From Pseudeuparius sepicola (taxonomy: Eukaryota; Arthropoda; Insecta; Coleoptera; Anthribidae), in assembly GCA_963920635.1 (NCBI GenBank), contig OY987301.1, positions 23,974,501-24,038,500 of the forward strand: DNA of 64,000 nt, written 5' to 3'. Of the stretch, positions 9,726-22,180 are shown piece after piece; the stretch's first letter is position 1; every line of letters starts with the position of its first letter. The notes under the pieces were generated by a model. It was given only the letters and a program-made list of their open reading frames with translations. It did no database searches and was not told where the DNA came from. The position numbers were made by a program, and so were the translations under genes.

Positions 9726-11099
9726 TATGAGGCGCCATTTCGGACTAAATTATTATTTTTGAATATATAAATTTCTCGCGCTAATATATTTTTTTAATAT
9801 GATATTTATAGAAATTTGCGTGAATAATCTTTTTGTAGTCAAAAAAAAAATATATCAGAACACGATATATTAATTTGGTGCGCCAATATATAATAATTTA
9901 GGGTACCACTGGTCGTCACCAGAGGTCGCGGTGCACCGGCAACGCTGCAGCAGAAAGGGCAGAAGCCCGAAGTCGAAGTGATTATGATTACCGACGTACT
10001 GGATGTTCTTTTTCTGTGTCAGGTTTGGGATTTGATGTTTTGTGGTGTATAACCCCACAATCATCTTACATATTAGTTTCCCGCCCGCATGATCGTTTTC
10101 GTTTCGCCTTCGTTTTGTGGTAGGAAGTGGCTATTTATACGTCCGACGTATATAAAAGTCGGTGTACGTCTTGCACTCTCATTGGTGGATTGAGTCACGT
10201 GACTTCTTTGGACGTACATTTAACTCCGTACACGTCCGAAGCCGAAGTAAATATTTGATACGTTCTACGTCGGAAGCCGTCGGAAGTGCATTTTTCTCAA
10301 GCATCTTTGCAATAAGGAGCGTATTCCCTCCTTTTTGGGGGATAAGCGCTGCCGTATGAAAAAAGAAGGGGACATTCGCATCATATTGTGGCGTATGAAA
10401 AAAGAAGTTGTAATCTTTTCCAATGGTGTAACGTCGGGCGAAAATAGGGGATAGGAACCTACCTATCTATCCAAAATTTCAAGAAAATCGGGGGTGGGTT
10501 TTACACAGGGACCCTTTTTATTTTAAAGAGTCCCTGGTTTTACACCATTCTGCGCTTTCTGCTGCGGCGTTACCGGTGCACTTTAGGGATGCGCGGCGCG
10601 ACCTCTGGTGACGACCGGTGGTACCCTAAATTATTATATATTGGCGCACCAAACTAATATATCGTGTTTTGATATATTTTTTGCGTTTACTGTAATATAT
10701 ACTTTTAGGCGATGCGTAATATATAAATTTGACTAAAAAAAGATTATTCACGCAAATTTCTATAAATATCATATAAAAAAATATATTTCGACTTCGGGCT
10801 TCTGCACTTTCTGCTGCAGCGTTGCCGGTGCACTTTAGGAATGCGCGACGCGCCCTCTGGTGACGACCAGTGGTACCCTAAATTATTATATATTGGCGCA
10901 TCAAATTAATATATCGTGTTTTGATATATTTTTTTTGCATTTACTGTAATATATACTTTTGGGCGATGCGTAATATATTAATTTGACTAAAAAAAGATTA
11001 TTCACGCAAATTTCTATAAATATCATATTAAAAAAATATATTAGCCCGAGAAATTTATATATTCAAAAATAATAATTTAGTCCGAAATGGCGCCTCATA
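9726..11099. mobile_element. 1374-bp foldback transposon with 6-bp target duplication
   Basis: The ends are TATGAGGCGCCATTTCGG (9726) and its complement (to 11099). Both flanks carry ATAAAC (9720-9725 and 11100-11105), a clean 6-bp target-site duplication. The left arm (about 9726-9990) pairs with the right arm (about 10795-11099). A second, internal copy of the right arm lies head to tail at about 10537-10790; both right copies carry a ~70-bp block near TGCGTAATATATA that the left arm lacks. The middle (about 10080-10540) is GC-richer, with repeated ACGTCCG/ACGTCGG motifs and a TATA box. No transposase is encoded. Confidence 0.85.
10149..10185 (+). promoter_or_regulatory. possible promoter inside the foldback transposon
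   Basis: TATATAAAAG (10149-10158) is followed 30 bp after TATAAAAG by TCATTG, an initiator-like hexamer with A at 10181. This TATA-initiator spacing is typical of RNA polymerase II promoters. A 65-codon frame (10162-10359) begins before that point and is unconvincing, so any transcript may be non-coding. Confidence 0.35.
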
Positions 11100-11105
11100 A
11101 TAAAC

Positions 11106-13220
11106 AACCAACGTACGTACGGGAGCTGAAGTTAGGACTATCATTAATACAGAAGCACTTATGAGTGCTTCTGTATTAATTTTATGAAACACATAACTAG
11201 GAGAATTAGGAATTCGAATTGAACCGAATTTCGGAATGTCGTTCGTCGTTCTCTTAATTATTGTTTACAGCCTTTAAAATTGTTGGCATCAAACCAAAAA
11301 CACACCACCATACTTTGCCTGAACTAATAAAATAATATCTGCAAAAACTAATACGAGGTCGGCATGATTTATTTTTGTTGGCCGGGATTAAGGAGATTCT
11401 ATCTTGTGATAAACCAAACCGCTGCAAATTACTTTGATTACTGATTAGATTACAATAGTAACAAAGGATGGGGGAATTTAGTGAAAATCTATAGTAAACC
11501 ATATGTCTAGCGTGTCTTACTAGATGGGAGATTAGATCAAGGTTACGGAAGCTATTTTTAAGATCTAGATAGAAAGAAAACAACAACGGCCGTTTGGATA
11601 ACCGTTTTAGGTTCGATCGAATCCACTGATATTTTATAATACTTTGAGATACAATATCTCTGAGAGAATAGAATACAGAGAGCTCATCTTGTCAAATATG
11701 TCAAACGGAACCAATGTTTAAACTGCAATTATTAACTTATTGTTAGTCAGAGTATACATCCTCTTTATCAGTTTTAAATTAAACATAAGAAAGTACAATA
11801 GAATTGATTTGGCGAAAAACCACAGGGATAGGGAGCCAATGAACATACCCATATCTGAAAGTATCGAACACCATACGATAATTATTATATATATATAATT
11901 ATATAGGTATATGTGTGTGTAAATAGTTCAAAATAACTCTGTTTACTCATTTACCTTTACACGTGTAGATACCTAGGTGTTTCAAACTCCATACTCCTTT
12001 ACTTCTCCGCTATAATGACAACCACAAATAATATGACGTGTGAAGTAAATCGAACAGAAGCTCTCAAACCACACGTTTTTAAAAAAACGTCCCGTATGTA
12101 TGTAATGTGGATACCAAGAAGGAAAAAAAACGTCTTTCTAAAGTCACTTGCTAAGATATATGCAGAAAATTAATTACTACATCGAGTAGATATACGTTCA
12201 CCTAGACGAAAATAGAAAATTGATTGGTACATAAATATTATTCATTTTTATTTTCCTTGTGTTTACAAAAAAATGACAATTTTAGATGAAGTAGGTACAC
12301 GTTTTAAAAAAATAATCAGCGAGTTCCGTAACCTAGAAATGAATAACGAGCGCCTGGCACAGTTTCCATATCCGAGCCTGATCTCAGTCACGTTCTGCCT
12401 CTAATAATGTAATTGCCACTAGCGGAGCGCTCGCTCTATCTAAAATTATATAGCTTGGAAGCTATACCGAGAAGTATTACTTTTTATTTTTTCGCAATTT
12501 TCGAAAAAAACTAATAATGTTTACAGTATTATTATGACATAACTACGTTTTATTATTTTATATTTCATGCCAAGAGAGCTTCGTAGAAAAATATATTCGG
12601 TGTTCTGGTAACAAGTCAATGTTCACTGTTCACCTATTTATATAGATTGTTAACTATGGTTATTCAACCACAAATAGGTTAACTATCTGTTTACACTTAT
12701 TATTTTACATTTAACTTTTTATATATTTTTGACCAAGACAAAAGTGGCAAAGGTCCGAATCTGCAGAATAAATTTTGTAAAAGTCGCAATCACATCGGAA
12801 TATATTGTTTGTACTAAAAAAGCCAACACTACGGTATAGGTAAGTATACGTTATTCGCATCAGATTGTGAAGAACTGAGCATTAGATTTATCCTTTTTTT
12901 TGTTAGCTTTTAAATATCAAAAACATTGTACGCGATATCGTAGAAAACAAAAAAATTCATAAAAATAAACAAAAATTTTCCTTAATTTGTTTAACTTTTA
13001 CACATTCGATAACATAGACTAGCAACAGATAAAAAATATAAACTCAGTAATAACTGTACAAAACTTTTTAGGTATAGTAAGTTAGAACATGGGTTACAAG
13101 TTACAAAGCTAAAGTCAGCTCTTAATCTAAATTACTAATAACCAGTTGTTGAATTAAATAGCACCTAGCCGATGGCTGTATCAAAGTTTAGAGAATTTAT
13201 TCTGTAAACTTTGCCCGTAT
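11106..13220. other. intronic stretch, no gene recognised
   Basis: No recognisable gene. A minus-strand frame of 110 codons (11254-11586) resembles no known protein and has no splice or promoter context. A GC-richer segment at about 12340-12440 is not explained. Confidence 0.5.
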
Positions 13221-13293
13221 GCCCGGTAGATTAGTTGGGTAAGCTCCTATGGCCACAGTAGGAGTCCCGGGTTCGAATTCCGAGTGGAGTGCA
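13221..13293 (+). repeat. tRNA-derived SINE-like segment
   Basis: A D-arm/A-box-like TAGATTAGTTGGGTAAGC (from 13227) is followed about 24 bp later by a B-box GGGTTCGAATTCC (13269-13281). Between them is a stem CCTAT/GTAGG with a 7-base loop. Position 33 of the loop is G rather than T, and the T stem and acceptor stem do not pair well. It is therefore a tRNA relic or SINE head, not a working tRNA. Confidence 0.55.
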
Positions 13294-14383
13294 TTTTGTT
13301 TAACTGGTTATCCTTTACCTGCTATGCCACTAAAAGAAAAGATCCCTCACGAATTAAGGCACCAAAAATGGGAAAAATTGTATTATTATATTATTAGGTT
13401 TTAAAAAATCTTATTTCCTCCTTAATTTTGCGTCGAAATCTATTTATATTTATTTAGTAAGAGACTGATAAGTGTCGTAGGATATTTTCGGAAACAAATT
13501 AAATATCGACCACCGATTTGACGAGAAATAATTAAGAAAAAAAAAACGAATATCTAATATCTGAAGTCACGACCCCTTTTCAGCGCAATAGTGTACCCAA
13601 AATATCCACCCACATAGCCTGAATTAGATTTTCACAAAATGTAACAATAATTATTGTTTTCATATTTTCGTGTACTTCTTTATGAAGAGCACTGTATATA
13701 AGAGCTGATGATGATTCCATAATAACGCCACAAGATAACTCATTTCTCATTTGCATTTGAACGAACAGTATATTTTTTAGATAAACTAAGGAGATGGATG
13801 TCCCCCACTAACACTGGCCACCTGTGTCACCTCTGCTGACAAAAACATTTTGTCAAGTAGTCAAGTAGTTTGTGAGACAAATTCAAGTCAAGCCAAGTAG
13901 TGGGTTATTATTATATAAGCTTTCAAATTAAGTCTATATCTGATGGTATTTATAGGTAACTAAAAAATGACTATTTTGGCGTTTGTGCCGTTTTGGCTTG
14001 TCAGCGTCAATGTTCGTTCTGCTTCTTCACATGGGGCCTCTTTTAAGAACCTTAGTGATCAAAGAGGCGACAATTCGTAATCGCAAGTTGGCGATTTTGG
14101 ATTTCAAATAAAGTACCTAGTTTCGACAATTCTCAAGTTACTTGACTTGATATTTTCCTCCTGTAGGCCTCCGTTCTCTAATATTGTAATCATCACTCAT
14201 CAACATAAATCATGGTAGGGTAGGTAGATACTTGTATACCAGAGAATGAGACCCCTGCATGCATTGTCAGTAGGTATAGGGAAGTTTCAAGCTTTTGAAT
14301 AAGGACAAGCTCCTTGCCATTCACCACTATAAAACTCTGTTTCTGTTGGATGATTACTAACATCCTGCAAAAATGTACCCGCA
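13294..14383. other. intronic stretch, no gene recognised
   Basis: No convincing gene. It includes a local duplication of GTCAAGTAGT near 13853-13870. Confidence 0.5.
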
Positions 14384-15248
14384 ATAGACCGGGAGATAGT
14401 GACAGACTTTTGAACGTGATTTTACTCAGTATGCCTTTCAAAGGGCATTATGTTGCGTATATTCTCACAATAATAAGATATGAATCAGAGAGTCATCCTG
14501 GGTTCTTCATATGAAAAAGTGAGTTTTCATTTATTCGAAAAATATTCGTTTTGATATAATTTTAGTCAGGCTGCCATGTGTTTTATAATGTTTCAAAATA
14601 GAAAATTCCTCGGAAAACCATAGGCATACCGTTAGCGTGGACCCAAAGGCCTATTATTCTCACGTGAACTTGTATTTTAATAATTAATTTTTCCACGTTT
14701 CTGAACAGGCTGCCAATAAGAAGTATGCAAGTTATTGTTATGAAACTGCTGAAGAAAGGATGGCATACCGTTTGCGCATGTCCAAGTACAGTTTAAATTG
14801 AATGTTATTTAATCATTTAAACGATTTATTCGATGTAAAGTGTACTTGGACATGTGCAAATGGCATTCCATCTTTTCTTCAGCAGTTTTATGAAGAACTT
14901 ACATACTTATCATTGGCAGCCTGTTCAGAAACCTGGAAAAATTAATTATTAAAATACAAGTTCACGTGACAATAGTAGCCTTTTGGCTCCATGTTAACGG
15001 TATGCCTATGATTTTCCGACGAATTTTCTATTTTGAACTTAATTATAAAACACATGGCAGCCTGAATAAATCATATCAAAACGCATATGAATAAATGGAG
15101 ACTCACTTTTCCATAATGAAGAACCTAGGATAACTCTCTGATTCATACCTTATTATTGTGAAAATATAAATACGCAACATACGCAATACCCTTTGAAAGG
15201 CATACTGAGTAAAATCACGTCCAAAAATCTGTCACTCTTCCGGTCTAT
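14384..15248. mobile_element. 865-bp foldback element with a very short loop
   Basis: The left arm begins ATAGACCGGGAG and the right arm ends CTTCCGGTCTAT. The arms (about 14384-14795 and 14836-15248) pair almost throughout. Matching blocks include TGATTTTACTCAGTATGCC, ATGAATCAGAGAGT, AACTTGTATTTTAATAATTA and CATGTCCAAGTACA. The loop is about 40 bp. The ends are not of the TATACAGGGTG type and no clear target duplication is seen. The arms hold repeated GGCATACCGTTxGCG motifs. Confidence 0.8.
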
Positions 15249-18200
15249 AACGAGTATTTTAAAAGTGGAATTTGCTAGCAAGTGACGGAGTGATAATATT
15301 TGATCTCAACATTAAAAAATAATAAAGAAAACTATGAAGTGTTTCTTAGTAAAAACTACTACTTACTTTCATAAACGACAAACGACAAATCACATATATC
15401 TAAAATTCCCTGCCGTTTGTGAAACCTTAAACCGGAGACCGACCGCTATTTTGCGTGATCCCAGATGCAAGACAGGCTTTTTCTCCAGAACAGGGTGATG
15501 TGCGGTTGTAGAATGTAGAGAGCACGAGAATATAGGTCAGGGAACACTCGTCGCGTCCCGAATTTCCATATACATATATTTACTCGCCCTTATTAAGAGT
15601 TTGGCAAAAATCGTGGTCGAGCTCTGGCACTCCGGCATTAGTAACTCTTTTCTCCGGAGTTAAATAGGTGCATCAGAAAGATAGAAGTAGAAAAAATCTG
15701 CTAATTTTACTATTTCCATTGCTTTCTTGCTGAAAGGGTACCAGTTAGGTATTTATTCATTTATTTATTTCTACACTTGAACAACAACGAAAACGCTGCA
15801 GTCAAAAGTGATTTTACCAGGTTAGTTTGATAACTGGCGCCTCTGCAATAAAAGACCAGACAGAGAACAGATTGTTTAACCGTTTAAACCGAACCCAGTA
15901 TGGCGTAGTAGAAAGAGAAAAATGAGAGGGAGAAGACAGATACTAGATTCTTTATGCTGTTTCAACTGACTTTAGCGAAACTCTACCAAAGTTCAATCAT
16001 ATCTCGTACGTCAACTTGTTTTTAATTTACTGATGGACCAACTCATTCAAACACAAACACCAAAAATTACTTAAACTTTGTCTTTCGACATGTTTTTTGC
16101 CGAACCAATATACCTACATCCACTCATAGAATGATGTGAAAGTGAAATAATCTTGAGGCACAGGCATTTGAAATATTTCTACAGTGGAGCTTTGTATATC
16201 TTAGGATTAGGCTATATTTATTCATACTGGCATAATAGCTAATTGCTTATTTTGACCTATAGTTTAGCTTATCACACAAGTGACTGCCTATATGCTCTAC
16301 TATAACATTAAATATGAATTAGTTCACGTTTGGATAATTCAGTAGAATGAAGTATTCTGGTTTATTATAATAATTATAACCATTTGGGCGATTTGTCTGA
16401 GAAAAAAAAAATAACTATTAGGATATTAGATTTGAAAAGGGGATAATGAATCCATCTACGAAATAATGTTATAGTTGCAAGTAAACGTTCTAGTGATAAA
16501 GCCCCAATATGTTAGGGTAAGCTGGTGGCAGAACTATAGAATTTATGACGGGGAATACCCGGTTGATTTAAAATCCCTATATTGTCGCAACGTATCAACT
16601 CTAACAATAAAAACGTGTATAAAACCGTCAAATAAAAGAATGTAGTCACGGTTTTTTCCGGCTATTTTTTCATTTTTTTGGACAGTGGTATGAACTTTGC
16701 CGGTATTAAACTATTATAAAAAAAGAAACACACGATTATCTCAAAAACAAAAATTATAAAATTTAAATATGAGAGATTTTTTCACTAGTAAAATAATTTT
16801 TTTATACACAATTAAGAATTTTGAAATTTGCATAGGGAAAACAACCTTTTTTGTATTTTACAGCTAAACTTCAAACACTTTAGCAATTCATAATATTTGC
16901 AATCTCGTACTTTAAATCAAACAGTTTCAAAGAAATCGATTCATACTTTTTCAGAGAAGATTAGGTACATGATTATTTCGTTTTCAGTACCTATTTTCTC
17001 TGGATTAGAAGAAGGCACGTTGAAATAACTGCTCCACAAAATTAATATATTGCGATTTATTTTTGATGCATACATTATCTCATTTCCATCTTGGCTAATA
17101 TATGTAAAAATTATTATTGTTTTTCTCCTGCCATTAATTATATACATGTATGCGGTTCTTGCATATTTATAAGCGATTTTTTCAGTGAATAATTATTATA
17201 CCACTCCATCTTATTGGATTTTTGTTACAGATTTATGTAGGTGTATTTTTTATTAAAGAAACTTAACTGGCACTCAGATGTTAACGCGCTCTTATAGCAA
17301 TTCTCAAGAATCATTTGTCAAATTGTGAAGCAGTAGATACACGAAATTATTCTTCTTAATGATTGCTGTGTAATTCCAGGCCCATTAGGTTCGGTTTGAA
17401 CTAGCAAATAGGTTTTTTATGATATTATATTTTTAGCATTTTAGTGTTCGCAAACAGTTGTCGTATCCATAATTCGTTTCTATTGTTGGGAGTCATGCAT
17501 GCATGGATGTTCGTATAATTTGACATTTCATACAAATTTTTCATTTAAAACTAGTAGCAAAAACCAGTACACTTGAAAGGTTTACAAAAAATAAAGTCAT
17601 TTAAAACTATTTATAACTATTAATATTAATGCTCACTTTCAGTATACCTACTCCAAACTAATCCCACTACCTAAATAATGATCAGGCAGAAAAACATGCA
17701 TTTCAAATAGTTCGCGACGCTACGGACACCCTTATTTTTTGTAAATCTTTCAATGCACTATAGTTTTTCCAACTAAGTTGCAAATACAATACTATTCCGA
17801 TCATGCCAAGACCACAGTTTCTACCTGTAGATACCTAAAAATTTTAACCGTTCGTTCGAAAACATATAACCAGGATTGCGGTCGCATACGCTAGCCAGCC
17901 AACTACTAAATAAATAATATAATATCCTAATATCCACAATATATTTCTTTTAACCGAGGATTGAACTATTAGCAACCGCAAGCAGGGGGCTGTTGAAGGT
18001 ATATTATATTCCTCTTAAATTTGGAAACAAATGATATTGCCACAAAACGACTATGAAAAAAACTGTAGATATAGTCTGCGGAGTGTATTATGTTGTAGGC
18101 AGTCAATAACTAGAGGTTATAGACATTACGCAGATTTTGATCAGGTGTGGGCATCGCTAACTGTAAGCATAATATTACTATTTAGAATAACATCGCACCG

Positions 18201-20050
18201 CTCAAACTTAATATTAATTTTCAGATAATACGCGTGGAATATTCGCAAATATGATCATCGTCCCACGTTGACTAAATAGTTTCTTTTATTTGCATTTGTG
18301 ATTGTGGTGGTAGGTGCGCTTCATTTAGAATTCTCGTCTTGTTTAAATTGTTTAATAAGTAATCGTTATTCTCCGACCGCTATATCTACTACATATGGCT
18401 TTGGATTGTTTGCACTTGAACGAATTTGCTTTTAGATATATGTTGTATGCGATAATAAAATACCTACTTACGTGGACACACACGACGTAGCCGGTGGTGC
18501 CATATAATATTATCTTTTCGGTTTTCAGTCAATATTTGTTGTACCCAATTCGGGCTACAGCATTTTGAGAAGTACGATTGTAATTAATAAAAAATATTTA
18601 TTAATAACGCTTTGGAAATCGGTGCAAGGGAAGAAAGTATTTACCAATATCGTTTATTTCAAGTTTTTTTTTACTCTATATCAAATACCTCAGTAGTCAT
18701 GGTTTTCGATTACCTATGCCGCTGTAGATCTATAATTTTACCCATAAAGAACTAAACTTAGGTTTTATATTAGACAAGTCTTATCACTGAAAATATACTA
18801 CTTCTTATCCCAGAAAATATACTACCACTATATATTTTCTGTGGTCTTATTGGCATTTAAAAAAAAATTAAATCATCTACAGTACAGATCGGTAACATCA
18901 TAATCCTTGGTCCTTGATGAAAAAATTGATGTTCATATTAATTTCAAGTTCATGGTGCTGATTTGATCGGAGAATAATTATATAGATACACATCAAATAT
19001 CTGAAATATTGAGAGTAACTTGTAACAAAGTAGTCCTAGTCCTGTGGATTTAGGATAACTTTATTATGCTAAGATTACCTAGTACCTTTATACATATTCA
19101 TTCGGAAAAATTAAATTGTAGGATATATTTTTTGCATTTTCTTTGTTTCTTAAAAGGCAGGATAATTTTTTACGATATTTTCATCGCACTAACAGGTGGT
19201 CGAGCAAATTCTGACGTCGGGGCCTCACGGTCGAAAACTTTAAACTGGTCAGATTGCTATCACAGTTCACTAACGACTTTGTTAGTGGCCGATAGTTATA
19301 AAGCCAAAAGCACAATAGCTTTGACGTCAACACAAAGGCAACTATATTTTAAACACAAAATTGCAGTATTTATTATTGATAAGTATGAACTTTTAAATAA
19401 TGATATCTGCGTAATTAAAACACTAAAAGGTGCATTTTTTAACACAAATTCGCGCCTCTAAGTAAAGATAAGGATCATGTCCTGTAAGTGTGATTCAATC
19501 TTTGCAGTGTAACAATTAGCACCTGCGGAAGATATTGTCAATTGGTTTAATAAATACCGAGATAAATACGCAAAATAACAAAAATCATAAATTACTTCCT
19601 TTATTATAACAGTTGTTCTACGAGAAAAGGAAGGTTAAAAAGTTATTTCTCTTTTCCTGTTTGCACCCTCTTAAATCCCAACTCTGGGGCCTAGACCTAC
19701 TCAATGCTAACGGTGTTTCTAACTCTTTTGGTTGGTACTTATTTAACGTTTGGTTAATTTATTAGGAAAATACTTGTCGTAAACTAATCTAGTATCATAT
19801 TCAATGCTGTCAGAACCATTGTTGAAATGTCCGCACGCTACACCATATACGATATATTTTGCATAAAATTGTATATAAAAACTAATAACTAAATTAAAAT
19901 ACCTATACCTCGACATAGTATCGAGTCCTAAGAATTGTAAGACAATTTATCTGTTTTCGCTCCAAAATTAAAGTTTGCAAGTTGGTAGCAGGATTTTGCA
20001 GACAATGCCTATCTATGGCTCCTTAAATCTATGCTATTATTGGTTTCCAG
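15249..20050. other. intronic stretch, no gene recognised
   Basis: Intron between the dunce exons at 8717 and 20051. The longest open frame is 131 codons on + (19066-19461) with no recognisable domain. A CRE lies at 19322-19329. ATGTTAGGGTAAGCTG at 16509-16524 recurs in a hairpin at 55663-55678. A short hairpin with CCAGAAAATATA arms lies near 18812-18842. Confidence 0.5.
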
Positions 20051-20163
20051 ATGAGGCGTACACGAAGCTCGCTTTGGAGACGATGGAGGAACTGGACTGG
20101 TGCCTGGACCAATTGGACACGATTCAGACGCACCGGTCTGTTTCTGACATGGCTTCGTTGAAG
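20051..20163 (+). CDS. dnc: dunce exon: first half of UCR2
   Basis: A 113-nt exon between TTTCCAG and G|GTAAACT splice sites. It reads (D)[20 protein letters not shown] and ends [10 protein letters not shown]. This is the start of Upstream Conserved Region 2 of PDE4 (ELDWCLxQLxTxQTxRSVSxMAS). The entry phase (2 bases) accepts the G left by the 8717-8781 exon, and the exit is at phase 0, joining directly to FKRMLN of the exon at 62498. UCR2 folds over the catalytic site and works with UCR1 to let protein kinase A control cAMP hydrolysis. The following intron is about 42.3 kb and contains an alternative first exon that bypasses this one. Confidence 0.95.
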
Positions 20164-20375
20164 GTAAACTTTTAATTTAAGTAAATTTTGGGTCAGCTGC
20201 AATCTGGCACAAAATAAGACAGAAATAAGAATTCGGACTGAAAACTATTTATAATGGTAATCTCTTTCATGAAGCATTAGTGTTGGTTTAAAAAGGGACC
20301 AAATTTCGACAAATCAACAAAATTTTAGTTATTTGAGGCGGTATGCAAATAATACAATGTCTTTTTTCCTTGAAG

Positions 20376-20532
20376 CCACTGTCTTTATTTTTTCGTGCAC
20401 CCGGGGTGCCCTCAGTGCACTCACCAAAAGTTTTTCCGGTCCCAGTTCATTTGGGTACTTTCCCAATTTCCACCGCCGCCACTGACGTTTGCCACGCCAC
20501 TGTCTTTATTTTTTCGTGCACCCCGGGGTGCC
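20376..20532. repeat. partial tandem duplication near the exon
   Basis: CCACTGTCTTTATTTTTTCG and the following GTGCACCC(C)GGGGTGCC occur at 20376-20410 and again at 20497-20532, a period of about 121 bp. The GC-rich block is itself palindromic. It starts about 210 bp downstream of the exon donor. Confidence 0.75.
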
Positions 20533-20726
20533 GTCTACCCACTCTTTTTTCACCCCCAATTTTGCCCGACGGCTTTGGGAGTCTAATTTTTGTTCAAATA
20601 CCCCCCTGTAATAAGATGATTTGAGAGCTAGCTTCACGGTGGAAGTCAGCTCCTAAAAAGCACTGCTTTACTGGTCCACTGTAAAATTCTAGGAGCCAGG
20701 TCGTAGTTAATAGTTATATATTTCAG

Positions 20727-21341
20727 AACTTTATTAAAAGTGTTTCTGCTGGTATAGAGCAAATTTAAGAGATGCTAAGGAAGTTTGGATCATTATAAAA
20801 AAATATAAAAATGAACAGGCGCAATCTTCTCAAAATGGAACATAATTCCAATAAAAATGGACATGCAGAAATAGCTAACAATATTGAAAATACAAGCAGT
20901 GAAACACAGGCAAATGAAAATGGAGAAAGCCAACAAAAAAAGAAAAAGAAAGAAAAAGTGAAAGCTGAAAGTGGAGAAGCAGATAAACAATATAAAAATG
21001 TTGATAATGAAAACAAAAAAAGGAAAGTAGAAGAAACCGATCAAGATAAACGGAGAAAAAAGAAAAATAAGCAAGATAGTCAGTCAGTGCAAGAGGAAAA
21101 TGTAAATGTTTCATCTGTGATAGAAACCAATGTAGGATCGGAAAAATTCAACTTCGGTGAAAAAATATTAGAAATTTTGAACTTGAAGAAAACTATTTCT
21201 TTAAAGAAACTCCAAAAAAATTCGTAATCCACAGATACCACTGAATATTCTGAGAAAATTATGAAAAAATATAATGAAACGTTAAAGAAATTAAACAATG
21301 TTCAAATTGATGAAAATAATGTTACATTATTAGAAGCATGA
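20727..21341 (+). pseudogene. LYAR (nucleolar zinc-finger protein) last-exon pseudogene
   Basis: The segment follows an intact-looking acceptor (TTATATATTTCAG). It reads NFIKSVSAGIE, then after a one-base shift NLRDAKEVWIIIKKYKNEQA, then back to HNSNKNGHAEI, then a lysine-rich stretch (KKKKKEKVKAE, KKRKVEE, RRKKKNK). After that come FGEKILEILNLKKTISLKKL, another frameshift at an A run, TTEYSEKIMKKY, and a stop at 21339-21341. The charged tail ending in a KILxxL...ISxKKLxKK module matches the C-terminus of LYAR (cell growth-regulating nucleolar protein). At least two compensated frameshifts make it a pseudogene. The N-terminal LYAR zinc fingers are not found nearby. An AATAAA-type signal lies near 21478-21487. 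Confidence 0.7.
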
Positions 21342-21518
21342 ATGAATTTAATGTAATGATTTTAGGTAAAACGTCTTTTTTATATATTAATTTTACTGAC
21401 TAGAGCTGAAAAAATATCAATATCAAAAATTCTCAGTCCTAATTGACTTTTACTTATTGTAAATGGTGGAGTTATAAAATAAAATAAATTTAGATACCAC
21501 AACAAAGTTTCGATTTAT

Positions 21519-21827
21519 TTAAACTAAAAAATCACCATCCTTATCTAAATGCGTACTCCGAAACTCTTCAACGGAGTCTGTATCCCATTTTTCAATGGCG
21601 ACAGTCTCTTATGCAAGTGCCCATCTTTGTCAAACAACTTCGGGTCCAAACCTCGGATATATTTAATCTGCAAATTTGGGAACTTAGTTGGCCTGTCACT
21701 CTTAATAAACGCCTGAATTTGGGGGTACGCTCCAAATTTACAAGTACACACTTCCAGCACTGCCTTTGCGTAAGTTTTTTCTACAGGGCTATTGTTGTCT
21801 GGATAACAATATTCATTACAATTATCT
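21519..21827 (-). pseudogene. SELENOF (Sep15) last-exon pseudogene, Cys form
   Basis: On the minus strand an acceptor TTTAATTTCCCACATTTGCAG (last base 21828) precedes DNCNEYCYPDNNSPVEKT, then AKAVLEVCTCKFGAYPQIQA and SDRPTKFPNLQIKYIRGLDP, typical of SELENOF, the 15-kDa thioredoxin-like ER protein. The CxC motif (CTC) stands where vertebrates have Cys-x-Sec. After KLFDKDGHL the frame breaks at an A run. The other frame continues KWDTDSVEEF and THLDKDGDFLV to a stop at 21519-21521. A short deletion is likely at GLDP-KLF. No upstream SELENOF exons are visible. It is convergent with the LYAR relic, about 180 bp apart. Confidence 0.8.
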
Positions 21828-22180
21828 CTGCAAATGTGGGAAATTAAAGATAAATTCACGATTAGGAAGGCGATAATTACCTACTTAATTAGACCTAAAA
21901 TGTTCTAGCAGATCACATGAGGAACATAGCAAATTTGCTTTGTTGAAACCTAGAGACCAGCAATCTTCGGTCAAAAACTCTGCATATATAACAATCTGGA
22001 AAAAACTTCTGTATTACAAGATTTTGTATTGCCCATCTATTTGAAATATTTTAAGTTACACCCCGTATATTTTTTAGATTGGCCTATATTAGGAAAGATA
22101 AAAACACTACCATATATATTTCGATTGGGTGATTTTTTTAAAATTAGCAGTAGTAGAAGTATAATAAAATAGTATATTAT
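21828..22180. other. intronic stretch beside the SELENOF relic
   Basis: No further SELENOF exon is visible. A solo ACACCCCGTATA terminus near 22060 resembles the ends of the foldback class. Confidence 0.5.

Noticed and set aside
11254..11586. 110-codon - open frame
   Set aside because: No known motif and no homologous copy in the window; likely chance.
13221..13293. functional tRNA gene
   Set aside because: Anticodon loop lacks T33, and the T and acceptor stems do not pair; kept only as SINE-like.
19066..19461. 131-codon + open frame
   Set aside because: No recognisable domain, no splice or promoter context, AT-rich chance length; not called a gene.
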